Shown piece by piece: positions 44,996 to 53,374 of a stretch of DNA of 64,000 nucleotides; position 1 is the first letter of the stretch; each line of letters opens with the position of its first letter. The position numbers were made by a program, and so were the translations under genes. Source of the stretch: Rhodocytophaga aerolata. GTDB lineage: Bacteria; Bacteroidota; Bacteroidia; Cytophagales; 172606-1. The DNA is taken from the NCBI RefSeq assembly GCF_030503435.1, contig NZ_JAUKPO010000006.1:62001-126000 (forward strand). Reading direction: 5' to 3'. The notes below the pieces were generated by a model, which was not told where the DNA came from, ran no database searches, and saw only the letters and a list, made by a program, of their open reading frames with translations.

Positions 44996-45229
44996 ATGAA
45001 AAATATCTGCACTTCCATTGTTTGCATACTTATTTGTTTAAGCTGTCAGCGGCCTTCTGCCGGAGCCGATTGTATAGATCAGAGCAAGGTAAACCCCGAT
45101 ACCATGTGTATCCAGGTATATAAACCAGTGTGTGGCTGCGACAATAAAACCTACGGCAATGAATGTGAAGCACAGCGAAGTGGCGTTACCTCCTGGAAAG
45201 AAGGGGAATGCCCGGGAAGTCAAAATTAA
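44996..45229 (+). CDS. Kazal-type protease-inhibitor-like lipoprotein
   Basis: The 77-residue protein has a lipoprotein signal (CTSIVCILICLSCQ, lipid Cys near residue 17), then a compact Kazal domain with six cysteines: DCID, MCIQVYKPVCGCDNKTYGNECEAQRSGV and GEC. The VCGCDNKTYGNECEA core is the standard Kazal signature. Kazal domains inhibit serine proteases; in Gram-negative bacteria they may protect the cell surface or periplasm against proteases. The inhibited enzyme cannot be read from the sequence. Confidence 0.9.
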   Translation: MKNICTSIVCILICLSCQRPSAGADCIDQSKVNPDTMCIQVYKPVCGCDNKTYGNECEAQRSGVTSWKEGECPGSQN

Positions 45230-45311
45230 TTTCAAAAATATCCGTGCCTCGTGCAACTATCGGCCGCATTCTGTCATCTGGTAGGCTAGAACACACTAAA
45301 ATTTTAAACGT

Positions 45312-46016
45312 ATGCATATGATTCGTAACAGTATACTCCTTATAGTTTTCTGTATAGCTTCCTCAGTAGCCTTTGCACAGGAAACAGCCGTACGTAAAAT
45401 GGGGTCTTTTAACAGGCTGGAACTGGGTGGCCATTTTGATCTCCGCCTGAAAAAAGGCGACAAAGCCGAAGTAACCATCGAAACCGAAGATATTGGGCCA
45501 GATGAAATTATTACAGAGATTAAAAACAGCACCTTGCACATCCGGATGAAAGATGACCGGAAATGGGGAAAAAGTGACCTGAAGAGATCGGTTATTTACC
45601 TGACCTATACCGATCTGCGGAGTATTCAATGGGATGGTGCCGGAAATATCACCACCGAATCGGAACTAGTAACCGACAGGTTCGATCTGGAAATAAGCGG
45701 TGCAGGCAATGTAAAAATGGATTTAAAAGTGGAAGACTTACAGGTAGATATGTCTGGTGCAGGCAATATAGAGCTGCGCGGATCTGCCAGAACACAGGAT
45801 GTACAAATGAGTGGAGCCGGTAATTACAATGGCTTTGAGTTAAAAAGTGAACGGGCTAAGGTAGATATGAGTGGGGTAGGCAATGTACGGGTATATGTTA
45901 CCAAAGAGCTCAATGCCAGTGCCAGTGGGGTTGGGGCAGTCCGCTACAAAGGGAATCCGGAAAGTATTATTAAAAATTCTTCCAGCTTCCTGGGCTCTAT
46001 CAAAGCAGGCGATTAA
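45312..46016 (+). CDS. Head GIN domain (DUF2807) putative adhesin
   Basis: The 234-residue exported protein has a signal peptide (LLIVFCIASSVAFAQ, cleavage near 23) and a right-handed beta-helix-like DUF2807 domain with repeated G-x-G-N turns: WDGAGNITTES, LEISGAGNVKMDLK, VDMSGAGNIELRG, VQMSGAGNYNGF, VDMSGVGNVRVYV, ASASGVGAVRYKGN. These repeated SGAGN units are diagnostic. The family is widespread in Bacteroidota; adhesion or envelope roles are suggested but unproven. It follows the Kazal gene by 82 bp on the same strand, and an operon is possible. Confidence 0.92.
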   Translation: MHMIRNSILLIVFCIASSVAFAQETAVRKMGSFNRLELGGHFDLRLKKGDKAEVTIETEDIGPDEIITEIKNSTLHIRMKDDRKWGKSDLKRSVIYLTYTDLRSIQWDGAGNITTESELVTDRFDLEISGAGNVKMDLKVEDLQVDMSGAGNIELRGSARTQDVQMSGAGNYNGFELKSERAKVDMSGVGNVRVYVTKELNASASGVGAVRYKGNPESIIKNSSSFLGSIKAGD

Positions 46017-46108
46017 TAATCCATTAATCCATTTTAGATCTTTGTAAACTTGCCTATTATCGCAAGAGTATCAATATTGCCTATCATCTGAATAAACAGA
46101 TCAAGGAA

Positions 46109-46687
46109 ATGAAAATGGGTAGGATTATATTATTAACTCTATTTTTTATTACAAATATAGTTGGCTGCTCCTGTCCCGATACGCCGGATTATTTTGACAT
46201 CAATGGCCTTGAACTTACCGTCTATAAATATGATCAGCAGACAGATAAATATACAGCTGTAGAAAATGATCTATGGTTGACCATGGATAAATTTTACCTC
46301 AAACTGAATTTCAATTTTCACTATTATGGATCACTTAGACAGTTTACCAATCCTTATGCTGCCTATGCGTTAACCTGTGAAGATAGAGGCCATAGAGGTA
46401 CGGATGAGAAAATAGAAAGCTTGCACATTGTTACCCTCACTGACTTTGATACACAGCATTTGCAGGGCGATACGCTCGATAATCTTTTTTCAGTAAGCCA
46501 TTATGGCACTGGACAAAAAATGCCGTTAAGTCAGTTGGTAGCGGATACAAGCAGGATTTATTATAGAGACATAATCTTGTATATGGAGCAGAAGCCTGGT
46601 CAAAATCCCATTCAGTTCCAAATAGATATGCAATTGAACACAGGTGAGAAGTATTCAGTCACCAGTAGAAACATGATGATACGCTAG
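46109..46687 (+). CDS. Lipoprotein, DUF5034-like
   Basis: The 192-residue protein has a lipoprotein signal (IILLTLFFITNIVGCSCPD, lipid Cys near residue 20). The mature start CSCPDTPDYFDINGLELTVYK resembles Bacteroidota lipoproteins that I recall as DUF5034 (C-x-x-P...YFDI-G); not checked. A jelly-roll-like beta pattern continues (LKLNFNFHYYG, SLHIVTLTDFDTQHL, IQFQIDMQLNTGEKY). The function is unknown. It is followed by a weak terminator about 150 bp downstream. Confidence 0.7.
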   Translation: MKMGRIILLTLFFITNIVGCSCPDTPDYFDINGLELTVYKYDQQTDKYTAVENDLWLTMDKFYLKLNFNFHYYGSLRQFTNPYAAYALTCEDRGHRGTDEKIESLHIVTLTDFDTQHLQGDTLDNLFSVSHYGTGQKMPLSQLVADTSRIYYRDIILYMEQKPGQNPIQFQIDMQLNTGEKYSVTSRNMMIR

Positions 46688-46837
46688 AGAAGGTAGAAAA
46701 TATTGTTTGTCAGCCTCATCAACGCTTACAACTGAACAGACAGATATGGCTGCATAAAGTGATATTCAATGTATACCTGCAACTGCTATTTATACATTTT
46801 CCCTTGTCGAGGCGTAGTTCTTTACCTGATAATAGCT

Positions 46838-46866
46838 AAGCATAGGATTCTACCTATGCTTTTTTA
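46838..46866 (+). terminator. Terminator upstream of purM
   Basis: AAGCATAGG pairs with CCTATGCTT across a 6-nt loop and runs into a T run. It is probably the end of the 46109 lipoprotein transcript, although 150 bp past its stop. Confidence 0.7.
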
Positions 46867-46987
46867 CGTGCAACACTTAGTTTTGCTTATACCCGGATAA
46901 AGTCCAACACGTAAGAAAGTGTAGTTCAAAAATACGCCTGGCTATTCTGAGTATCATAGATAAATAGAATAAGGTATGCCCTTGTTG

Positions 46988-47030
46988 CTGATACATTCTC
47001 ACATTTTCCAATTTCCACACCTTCTCATTC
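46988..47030 (-). repeat. Dispersed AT-rich intergenic repeat, copy F
   Basis: On the minus strand this reads GTGTGGAAATTGGAAAATGT then GAGAATG, like the repeat at 29771. Confidence 0.4.
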
Positions 47031-47040
47031 CTTTTTTACC

Positions 47041-47048
47041 TACTTTTG
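47041..47048 (+). promoter_or_regulatory. TACTTTTG -7 box only 4 nt before the purM start
   Basis: The box matches TAnnTTTG and ends 4 nt before the ATG at 47053, as in pyrD. If used, purM would be leaderless or nearly so. No -33 box is evident. Confidence 0.35.
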
Positions 47049-47052
47049 CTCC

Positions 47053-48219
47053 ATGCAAGAAAGATACATGCAGCGGGGTGTTTCTGCTTCCAAAGAAGAT
47101 GTACACCAGGCTATCCGCCACCTGGACAAAGGGTTATTTCCCAAAGCCTTCTGTAAAATAGTACCCGACCTTTTGGCTGGCGACCCGGACTATTGCAATA
47201 TTATGCATGCCGACGGTGCCGGCACTAAATCGTCTCTGGCCTATATGTACTGGCGGGAAACCGGCGACTTATCAGTATGGAAAGGCATAGCCCAGGATGC
47301 CATTATTATGAACGTAGATGATCTGCTGTGTGTAGGGGCTATAGATAATATTCTGCTTTCTTCTACCATTGGGCGCAACAAAAATCTGGTTCCGGGCGAG
47401 GTAATTGCTGCTATTATTAATGGCACCGAGGAAGTTTTGCAATTGCTCCGCGAGCATGGCATAGGTATCTACAGCACGGGCGGCGAAACGGCAGATGTAG
47501 GCGACCTGGTACGCACCATTATTGTAGACAGCACCGTTACTGCCCGTATGAAACGCGCTGATGTAATCAGCAACGACCGCATACAGCCAGGCGATGTAAT
47601 TGTAGGTTTTGCTTCCGATGGCCAGGCTAGCTATGAAACTGAGTACAATGGGGGTATGGGTAGCAATGGACTTACTTCTGCCCGGCATGATGTATTTTAT
47701 AAGCTGCTTGCCGGGAAATATCCGGAAAGTTTTGATCCTGGCGTACCTGCCGATTTGGTTTATTCCGGTAGCCAATCGTTAACAAGCCCAGTGGAGGGAG
47801 TTCCGGTAGATGCCGGAAAACTGGTTTTATCGCCTACCCGTACCTATGCGCCTATCATCAGAGAAATTCTGAAAACATACCATAAGCATATTCATGGCAT
47901 GGTGCATTGCAGCGGTGGTGCACAAACCAAAGTACTGCATTTTGTAGAGGGGTTGCACATTATCAAAGATCATTTATTCAACACGCCACCTTTATTCAAG
48001 CTTATCCAGCAGGAAAGCCAGACTAGCTGGCAGGAAATGTACAAGGTGTTTAATATGGGCCACCGGATGGAAATATACATAGAAGAAAAATATGCGCAAG
48101 ATCTTATTACCATTTCAGAGTCTTTTCAAGTACCTGCTCAAATTGTAGGTAGAGTAGAAGAAGCCACACAGAAAAAGCTTACCATCCGCAGCCAGTATGG
48201 CGAATTTGTGTATTCCTGA
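47053..48219 (+). CDS. purM: Phosphoribosylformylglycinamidine cyclo-ligase (AIR synthase)
   Basis: The 388-residue enzyme closes the imidazole ring in purine synthesis using ATP. It has the AIRS fold with NIMHADGAGTKSSLAYMYWRETGDLSVWKGIAQDAIIMNVDDLLCVGA in the N-terminal half (ATP and phosphate contacts), GIGIYSTGGETADVGDLVRT, VIVGFASDGQASYETEYNGGMGSNGLTSARHDV, and GMVHCSGGAQTKVLHF with VFNMGHRMEIYI near the C-terminus. It is longer than the E. coli enzyme (345), as is usual in Bacteroidota. It appears to be a single-gene unit with a close -7 box. Confidence 0.93.
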   Translation: MQERYMQRGVSASKEDVHQAIRHLDKGLFPKAFCKIVPDLLAGDPDYCNIMHADGAGTKSSLAYMYWRETGDLSVWKGIAQDAIIMNVDDLLCVGAIDNILLSSTIGRNKNLVPGEVIAAIINGTEEVLQLLREHGIGIYSTGGETADVGDLVRTIIVDSTVTARMKRADVISNDRIQPGDVIVGFASDGQASYETEYNGGMGSNGLTSARHDVFYKLLAGKYPESFDPGVPADLVYSGSQSLTSPVEGVPVDAGKLVLSPTRTYAPIIREILKTYHKHIHGMVHCSGGAQTKVLHFVEGLHIIKDHLFNTPPLFKLIQQESQTSWQEMYKVFNMGHRMEIYIEEKYAQDLITISESFQVPAQIVGRVEEATQKKLTIRSQYGEFVYS

Positions 48220-48311
48220 TCATCCATTTTTCCCTGACTTCCAGAACTTCAACTCAAACAAAAGTACTAAAGCCGCGGTTGTATGAATTCCTGAAAATAT
48301 AGTAGATACGT

Positions 48312-49670
48312 ATGAAAAAATACCTGATTATATTCTTTGTTCTCTTATCTATATCCATCCAAATAAACGCTCAATCGGTTAGTTCGCAGCCTGATCCGGC
48401 GATTAAGCAGATGGTGGAGGAAGTATCTGCTCAGAACCTGGAAACCATTGTGCGGAAACTGGCAAGCTTCGAAACCAGGCATTCGTTAAGTACGACTAAA
48501 AGTGCTACCAAAGGCATAGGTGCTGCCCGTAACTGGGTAGAGAGTGAATTCAAGAAATATGCGCAAGCCTCCAATGGCCGTTTGCAGGTAGTACAAGACC
48601 CCTATATTCTGGAACCAGACGGCAGACGCGTAACCCGCCGGGTAGAAATGCGCAATGTTATGGCTACTTTGAAAGGTACAAATCCAAACGATACCAGAGT
48701 GTTCATTATTAGTGGCCACCTGGATTCGCGTAATACCGATATTATGGACAGTACCGGCCGGGCTCCGGGTGCCAACGACGATGCTTCGGGAGTGGCTATT
48801 GTGATGGAACTGGCTAGAATTATGGCTAAAAAAGAATTTCCCTGCACTATTGTTTTTGTGGCTGTACAAGGCGAAGAACAAGGCTTATTGGGTGCTAAAC
48901 ACCTGGCTGACCGGGCTAAAAAAGAAAACTGGAATATCACCGGCATGATCACTAATGATATTATAGGCAACTCTTTGTCTGACGAAACCAACATACGCGA
49001 TAATACGCACGTGCGGGTGTTCAGTGAAGGAGTGCCTGCCTATGAGACCGAAGAAATGACCAAACTGCGCAAAAGTATATTTTCCGAAAATGATAGTCCC
49101 AGCCGCCAGTTTGCCAGATATATTAAAGAAGCAGGCGAAAAATACGTAGACCAGATGCAGGTAGAGCTTATTTACCGCAGCGACCGCTTTTTACGTGGCG
49201 GAGATCATACCCCTTTTAGCCAGAATGGGTTTACAGCCGTACGTATGACCGAGATGAATGAGAATTTTCAGCAGCAGCACCAGAATGTACGCACCGAAAA
49301 CGGCATCCAGTACGGCGACCTGCCGGAGTTTGTCGATTATCAGTACCTAAAGAAAAATGCTGCAGTTAATCTAGCCACTCTAGCCAGTCTGGCACTGGCT
49401 CCATCGGCTCCGGAACAAGTAGGTATTGTTACCAGCAACCTCACCAATAAAACCACCTTAAAGTGGCAAGCCTCTGCTGTTGGCGAAAAACCGGCAGGCT
49501 ATTATGTATTAATGCGGGAAACCCATAGCCCGGTATGGACTAAAAAAGTTTTTGTCAATAGTACTGAAACGACGCTACCTTATTCCAAAGACAACTTCCT
49601 TTTTGCCGTACAAGCCGTAGATGCCGAAGGCCATGAGAGTTTACCAGTAATTCCGGCACCAGTAAGATAG
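48312..49670 (+). CDS. Secreted M28-family aminopeptidase with C-terminal fibronectin-like domain
   Basis: The 452-residue protein has a signal peptide (LIIFFVLLSISIQINAQ, cleavage near 21). The M28 zinc site is visible in order: ISGHLDSRNTD (His and Asp), PGANDDASGVAIVMELARI (bridging Asp), VAVQGEEQGLLGAKHLA (Glu-Glu), ITNDIIGNS (Asp), and RGGDHTPFSQNGFTAVRM (His). A fibronectin type III-like module (about 375-452, APSAPEQVGIVTSNLTNKTTLKWQAS) follows. It probably digests peptides outside the inner membrane. The gene is plus-strand, convergent with the sigma-factor operon; only 14 bp separate the stops. Confidence 0.92.
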   Translation: MKKYLIIFFVLLSISIQINAQSVSSQPDPAIKQMVEEVSAQNLETIVRKLASFETRHSLSTTKSATKGIGAARNWVESEFKKYAQASNGRLQVVQDPYILEPDGRRVTRRVEMRNVMATLKGTNPNDTRVFIISGHLDSRNTDIMDSTGRAPGANDDASGVAIVMELARIMAKKEFPCTIVFVAVQGEEQGLLGAKHLADRAKKENWNITGMITNDIIGNSLSDETNIRDNTHVRVFSEGVPAYETEEMTKLRKSIFSENDSPSRQFARYIKEAGEKYVDQMQVELIYRSDRFLRGGDHTPFSQNGFTAVRMTEMNENFQQQHQNVRTENGIQYGDLPEFVDYQYLKKNAAVNLATLASLALAPSAPEQVGIVTSNLTNKTTLKWQASAVGEKPAGYYVLMRETHSPVWTKKVFVNSTETTLPYSKDNFLFAVQAVDAEGHESLPVIPAPVR

Positions 49671-49684
49671 ATTAGGAAGCATTC

Positions 49685-50365
49685 TTAGAAGCCAAAGCCA
49701 ATAGATATATTGGCATCATACCCTATTCTGGGTTCACCTGGAGCAAGCGTGCCATATTTGATAGCAGGGCCAATATTTGCATCAAAGTACCCAAATTTTC
49801 CAATCCGTATTTGAGTTCCCCACAGCAAGGATAGCATATTACTCCGTTTAAACCGATCCTCTGTCTGGTATAATGAATGATTGCTTTGCAGAGATAAATA
49901 GTGATTAGAAAAATTATTGGCTCTTCGCTCTTCCCGGATATGTTTATTCATAAAATAATACCACCTAACTCCTAATTTGCCTCCTATAGCGTAGTCATTG
50001 CCTTGCTTGCTCCAGATTACACAAGTATTTTCTACTTCCGCCAGTATAGAAATAGCCGGTAGTAGCTTTTGTTCAATGGCCACTACATTCAAAAAGCTAC
50101 CACCAAAACCAACTACTTTCCTATCGCTTCCCCCACCGCCCCAGAAGCCAGTTAAAAAACCTCCCACTTTAATTAATGTTTTCTCTTCCACGTTGGCTCT
50201 GGTAAAATACCTATATTTCTCTTTAAAAGAGAAGTCAGAATGGGTTCTATCTTCGGTGGTATATTCCCTGTGGGTTATCTCCGTCTGAGCAAGGGCTTTG
50301 GAATAGGTTAAAACTAAAATAAGAACACTAAATATAATGGACAGAAGTTTATAGGAGAATGTCAT
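49685..50365 (-). CDS. Paralog 3 of the sigma-linked outer-membrane-type proteins
   Basis: The 226-residue protein has a signal peptide (IIFSVLILVLTYSKALAQ) and an alternating pattern ending in SIGFGF, typical of a small outer-membrane barrel; no family is recognised. Residues 19-57 are identical to 23-61 of the protein encoded at 50396-51073, and the DNA is nearly identical there, so the two genes arose by recent duplication or share a converted tract. Shared motifs of all three paralogs are DFxFKEKYxYFTR, EEKTLxKxG, a Y-N-K-I-E-A-N-N-F-S pattern before YLSxQS, and LSLLWGxQxRxGK. It is the last gene of the operon. Confidence 0.75.
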   Translation of the reverse strand: MTFSYKLLSIIFSVLILVLTYSKALAQTEITHREYTTEDRTHSDFSFKEKYRYFTRANVEEKTLIKVGGFLTGFWGGGGSDRKVVGFGGSFLNVVAIEQKLLPAISILAEVENTCVIWSKQGNDYAIGGKLGVRWYYFMNKHIREERRANNFSNHYLSLQSNHSLYQTEDRFKRSNMLSLLWGTQIRIGKFGYFDANIGPAIKYGTLAPGEPRIGYDANISIGFGF

Positions 50366-50395
50366 AGCGGAGAAGATGGTAGGTTAAAAGTTTAT

Positions 50396-51073
50396 CTAGA
50401 AGCCAAAACCAATAGACAAATTTACATCGTACCCTAACCTGGGCACACTAGGAGCAAGCTTCCCAAGTTTGATGGCAGGGCCAATATTTGTATCAAAGTA
50501 TCCAAACTTCCCAAGCCGTATCTGATTCCCCCATACTAAGGATAAAGTACTGTTTCGGCTAAACTGGTTTTCTGTCTGGTATAAATAGTGGCTGCTTTGC
50601 AGAGATAGATAGTGGTCAGAAAAATTATTCGCCCTGGTGCCCTCTTTGATGTGTTTATTCATAGAATAATACCACCTAAGCCCCAAGTTGCCTCCCATAG
50701 CATACCCATTGTACTGTTTGCCATTGCTTACCCAGGAGTTTTCTACTTCTGCCATTATAGAAAGGGCTGGTAGTAGCTTTTGTTCAATAGCCACTACATT
50801 AATGAATCTGCCCACAAAACCTGTGTTGCTTCCTCCCCAACCACTACTTAAAGCACCTCCTACTTTAATTAATGTTTTCTCTTCCATATTGGCTCTGGTA
50901 AAATACCTGTACTTCTCTTTAAAAGAGAAGTCAGAATGGGTTCTGTCTTCGGTGGTATATTCCCTGTGGGTTATCTCTGTCTGAGCAAGGGCTTTGGAAT
51001 AAGTTAAACCTAACACTGTGAGAGTAATGAGTGTAGCGAACAAGAGTGTATGAAAAGTATGAAAGGATTTCAT
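50396..51073 (-). CDS. Paralog 2 of the sigma-linked outer-membrane-type proteins
   Basis: The 225-residue product has a signal peptide (LLFATLITLTVLGLTYSKALAQ) and the same barrel-like pattern as its neighbours: EEKTLIKVGG, FINVVAIEQKLLPALSIMAEVENSW, RWYYSMNKHIKE, ANNFSDHYLSLQSSHYLYQTE, GNQIRLGKFGYFDTNIGPAIKLG, and a terminal SIGFGF. It lies 30 bp upstream of paralog 3 and 30 bp after paralog 1. The N-terminal mature block is identical to paralog 3, while the central and C-terminal parts differ more, which points to gene conversion. No function is known. Confidence 0.75.
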   Translation of the reverse strand: MKSFHTFHTLLFATLITLTVLGLTYSKALAQTEITHREYTTEDRTHSDFSFKEKYRYFTRANMEEKTLIKVGGALSSGWGGSNTGFVGRFINVVAIEQKLLPALSIMAEVENSWVSNGKQYNGYAMGGNLGLRWYYSMNKHIKEGTRANNFSDHYLSLQSSHYLYQTENQFSRNSTLSLVWGNQIRLGKFGYFDTNIGPAIKLGKLAPSVPRLGYDVNLSIGFGF

Positions 51074-51103
51074 AGAGATAACTATTTTATGTTAAAAGTA
51101 TGT

Positions 51104-51853
51104 CTATAAAGCAAAACCAATAGCGAAGTTTACATCTATAGTAGGCACCCACCAGGTTCTGTTACGTTTACTGAATACTGCAACTCGTTCGCCAAATACA
51201 TCCCAAAAGTAGGGATTGCGGTCTTCGTAAAGTTTAAAAGAAGGCCCTACGTTGAAATCTATATAACTCAACTTACCCAATCTTTTCTGGCTTCCCCAAA
51301 GTAAAGAGAGATGGTTACTTTTGGGAAATCGATAGTGAGGACTACGTGCAAACGTATGGTGATAGATGTAGTTGGTAGATTGTACCGAAAGGTAATTATT
51401 AGAGAAATTATTGGCACTGCGGCCTTCTTTTATCCGTTTGTTTATGGCATAGTAATACCGTAAAGCGCCGTTCACCCCTATATTGTAATCATTTGGCACT
51501 TTTTCACCTTCGGTATAGGAGAACCTGTTTTCCAATTCCAACAGCACAGATAAAGCAGGCGTAATTTTATTCTCTACGGCCACAGAAGCCGTTAAGCGGC
51601 CAATGAGCCGGTCGTCTTTCCAGGTGGGCACTGGAGAGAATCCTATTTTTGCCAGGGTTTTTTCCTCTATATGGGTACGGGTAAAATACTGGTATTTTTC
51701 CTTAAATGTAAAATCAGACTTATCCGCTTGTTCTTCAAAATAGTCTGTCCGGATGTTATTTGTCTGGGCATACATGGGTTTCGTAAAAGTGAACAAGAGA
51801 AGGATAAGTACCAATAAAGATTTATTATTTTTGAGCAGCATGGCTTTGAACAT
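51104..51853 (-). CDS. Paralog 1 of the sigma-linked outer-membrane-type proteins
   Basis: The 249-residue protein is a more distant copy of the two that follow: it keeps SDFTFKEKYQYFTRTHIEEKTLAKIG, RYYYAINKRIKEGRSANNFSNNYLSVQS, LSLLWGSQKRLGKLSYIDFNVGP and a barrel-like C-terminus (VNFAIGFAL), but has an insert before the end (about 205-235, FWDVFGERVAVF). It has a signal peptide (LLVLILLLFTFTKPMYAQ). Its start overlaps the end of the DUF4097-like gene by 29 bp (Met1) or 17 bp (Met5), so translation is coupled. Confidence 0.75.
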   Translation of the reverse strand: MFKAMLLKNNKSLLVLILLLFTFTKPMYAQTNNIRTDYFEEQADKSDFTFKEKYQYFTRTHIEEKTLAKIGFSPVPTWKDDRLIGRLTASVAVENKITPALSVLLELENRFSYTEGEKVPNDYNIGVNGALRYYYAINKRIKEGRSANNFSNNYLSVQSTNYIYHHTFARSPHYRFPKSNHLSLLWGSQKRLGKLSYIDFNVGPSFKLYEDRNPYFWDVFGERVAVFSKRNRTWWVPTIDVNFAIGFAL

Positions 51854-52760
51854 ATATAGTGATGGGACTAAACGTAGTAGAAATCTGTACAGTAGACGCA
51901 GATGATTTTATATTACCAGAAGTATAGGTTTTTTTACCTGCTATATTCCTGGTAATGTCTCCCGGTGCATGGGGCGGTAACTGAATATCTGAAAAAGAAG
52001 TAGAAAGCGAATAGTTGTATTGCTCAAATGCAGGCACATCCATCGTAACGGAAGTCCGGGTGGCGGCTATGGTAAGCTTCGTTAGTTTAGGCGTAGCAGA
52101 AATGGTTATCTGTCCATACGTATTATGAATATCATACATACCTGCTGCCCTGGTCAGGTGTATGTTAGCTTTTTCTGCTTTGCAGACGAAAAGCCCGGTT
52201 ACATTCTCTCCCTTGATATCTCCATATGAGGAGTTGACTACGGTAGAACCTTTGATATCTGTAAGTTGCAGTTCACCAAAATTGATAGAGACTTCTGTTT
52301 CGCCGCTCAAGTTTTCTATTTGTATGTTTCCGTAAGCGTTGGAGATTCTTAACTGGCATCCTGCAGGTGCTTTAATCTGATATTGTGCCTTCAGGTTGCT
52401 TCGCACCTTATCATCAGAAGCAGTAGCATGAAAATAGTTGGTAAAAATATGGGTATTGCTCTCTTTCTTTATTTCGTATTTCAAATGTTCCAGGTCATTT
52501 TCTGCAATATGCCGTACCGGGTGTTTAGCAATGAGTTTCAGTGTTAACTGAATATAATTTTCTTTCCACCCTATTACCTCTACAGAAGCCTTCCGTGCAT
52601 CAATATTAAGTACTTCGCCTGGTGTATAAGTTATCCGTTTGTCTAAAGTTTTGGTAACCACCTGTATCTTTTCCTGCGCTATAGCAAGTAGCGGCTGTGT
52701 ACTTATCAGTGCCAGAAGGAAGATGTACCGTATTATATATCCATAACCTATTTTGTTCAT
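51825..52760 (-). CDS. DUF4097-like exported beta-helix protein of the sigma operon
   Basis: The 311-residue protein has a signal peptide (IIRYIFLLALISTQPLLAIAQ). Repeats of short beta strands follow: LRISNAYGNIQIENLSGETEVSINFGELQLTDIKGSTVVNSSYGDIKGENVTG, then MYDIHNTYGQITISATP and LSTSFSDIQLPP, the pattern of DUF4097/adhesin-like beta-helices. In Bacteroidota such proteins often stand behind an ECF sigma/anti-sigma pair. The ATG overlaps the anti-sigma stop by 4 bp (ATGA), and its own end overlaps paralog 1. Function is unknown; an envelope sensor or adhesin is possible. Confidence 0.8.
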   Translation of the reverse strand: MNKIGYGYIIRYIFLLALISTQPLLAIAQEKIQVVTKTLDKRITYTPGEVLNIDARKASVEVIGWKENYIQLTLKLIAKHPVRHIAENDLEHLKYEIKKESNTHIFTNYFHATASDDKVRSNLKAQYQIKAPAGCQLRISNAYGNIQIENLSGETEVSINFGELQLTDIKGSTVVNSSYGDIKGENVTGLFVCKAEKANIHLTRAAGMYDIHNTYGQITISATPKLTKLTIAATRTSVTMDVPAFEQYNYSLSTSFSDIQLPPHAPGDITRNIAGKKTYTSGNIKSSASTVQISTTFSPITIYVQSHAAQK

Positions 52761-53374
52761 GATACTATAAGTTGAATCAGTTCTTTAGTGATCTGGGCTT
52801 GGAGGTTTTCCAGCTTAATCTGGGCTTTTATCAGTTCCGGCTCCTGGCCATACGTGGTTTGCTGCGCTTTTAGCTTTTCTATCTCTATGGTTAGTTCATC
52901 TAGTTGGCCTTTCAATTCTTTAAACTCTGAAGTAGCACATACCAGCAGCTGGTTTTCGCAAGAATCATTTATAAATCCCATCGCTTCTTGTATGGCTAGT
53001 GGGTGTCCGGTAGAATTGGCTGGCGACTCGGCTATGTATAGCTCCTGACTGTAGGTGTATAGCGGCGAACTTGCCTGCTGTTTCACAAACCATATACTAA
53101 TAGCTATAATCAGACTGATACAAGCAGCTGCTGAGAAGTAGGTAAGCCAGGTAAGCTGTTTTGTAACAGCAGGTGCAGTAGAGGGTAAACTGCTTTCCAG
53201 TTTTGCCCAGGCAGCTTCATTGGGCTCAAGCAAGGGCAAGGAAGGAATAGCTTTCGATAATGTATCTTCAAAACTCAGCTGTGCTGCTATGTTATTCCAC
53301 AAGGAGTCATCCGGCTCTATACCGGGAAGCTCCTGAATGGCTTTCTGTAAGCGGCGGTCATGGTTGTTTTTCAT
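52757..53374 (-). CDS. Membrane-anchored anti-sigma-like protein
   Basis: The 205-residue protein has a cytoplasmic N-terminal part (1-75), one membrane helix (about 77-97), and a periplasmic part ending in a coiled coil (about 148-203, ELKGQLDELTIEIEKLKAQ). The cytoplasmic part contains two copies of a 23-residue unit starting KAIxxLPxxEP...W (11-33 and 41-63), 9 of 23 positions identical, exactly 30 residues apart. It is not an obvious ZAS-domain protein, but size, topology and position (start overlapping the sigma stop by 1 bp, TAATG) fit an anti-sigma factor for the adjacent sigma. Confidence 0.78.
   Translation of the reverse strand: MKNNHDRRLQKAIQELPGIEPDDSLWNNIAAQLSFEDTLSKAIPSLPLLEPNEAAWAKLESSLPSTAPAVTKQLTWLTYFSAAACISLIIAISIWFVKQQASSPLYTYSQELYIAESPANSTGHPLAIQEAMGFINDSCENQLLVCATSEFKELKGQLDELTIEIEKLKAQQTTYGQEPELIKAQIKLENLQAQITKELIQLIVS

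Larger units (their letters stand above)
46688..47052. other. Non-coding gap with a terminator and a repeat copy
   Basis: The 365-bp gap upstream of purM contains a hairpin at 46838-46866 and repeat copy F (46988-47030), and ends in a -7-like box at 47041. No credible reading frame is present. Confidence 0.45.
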
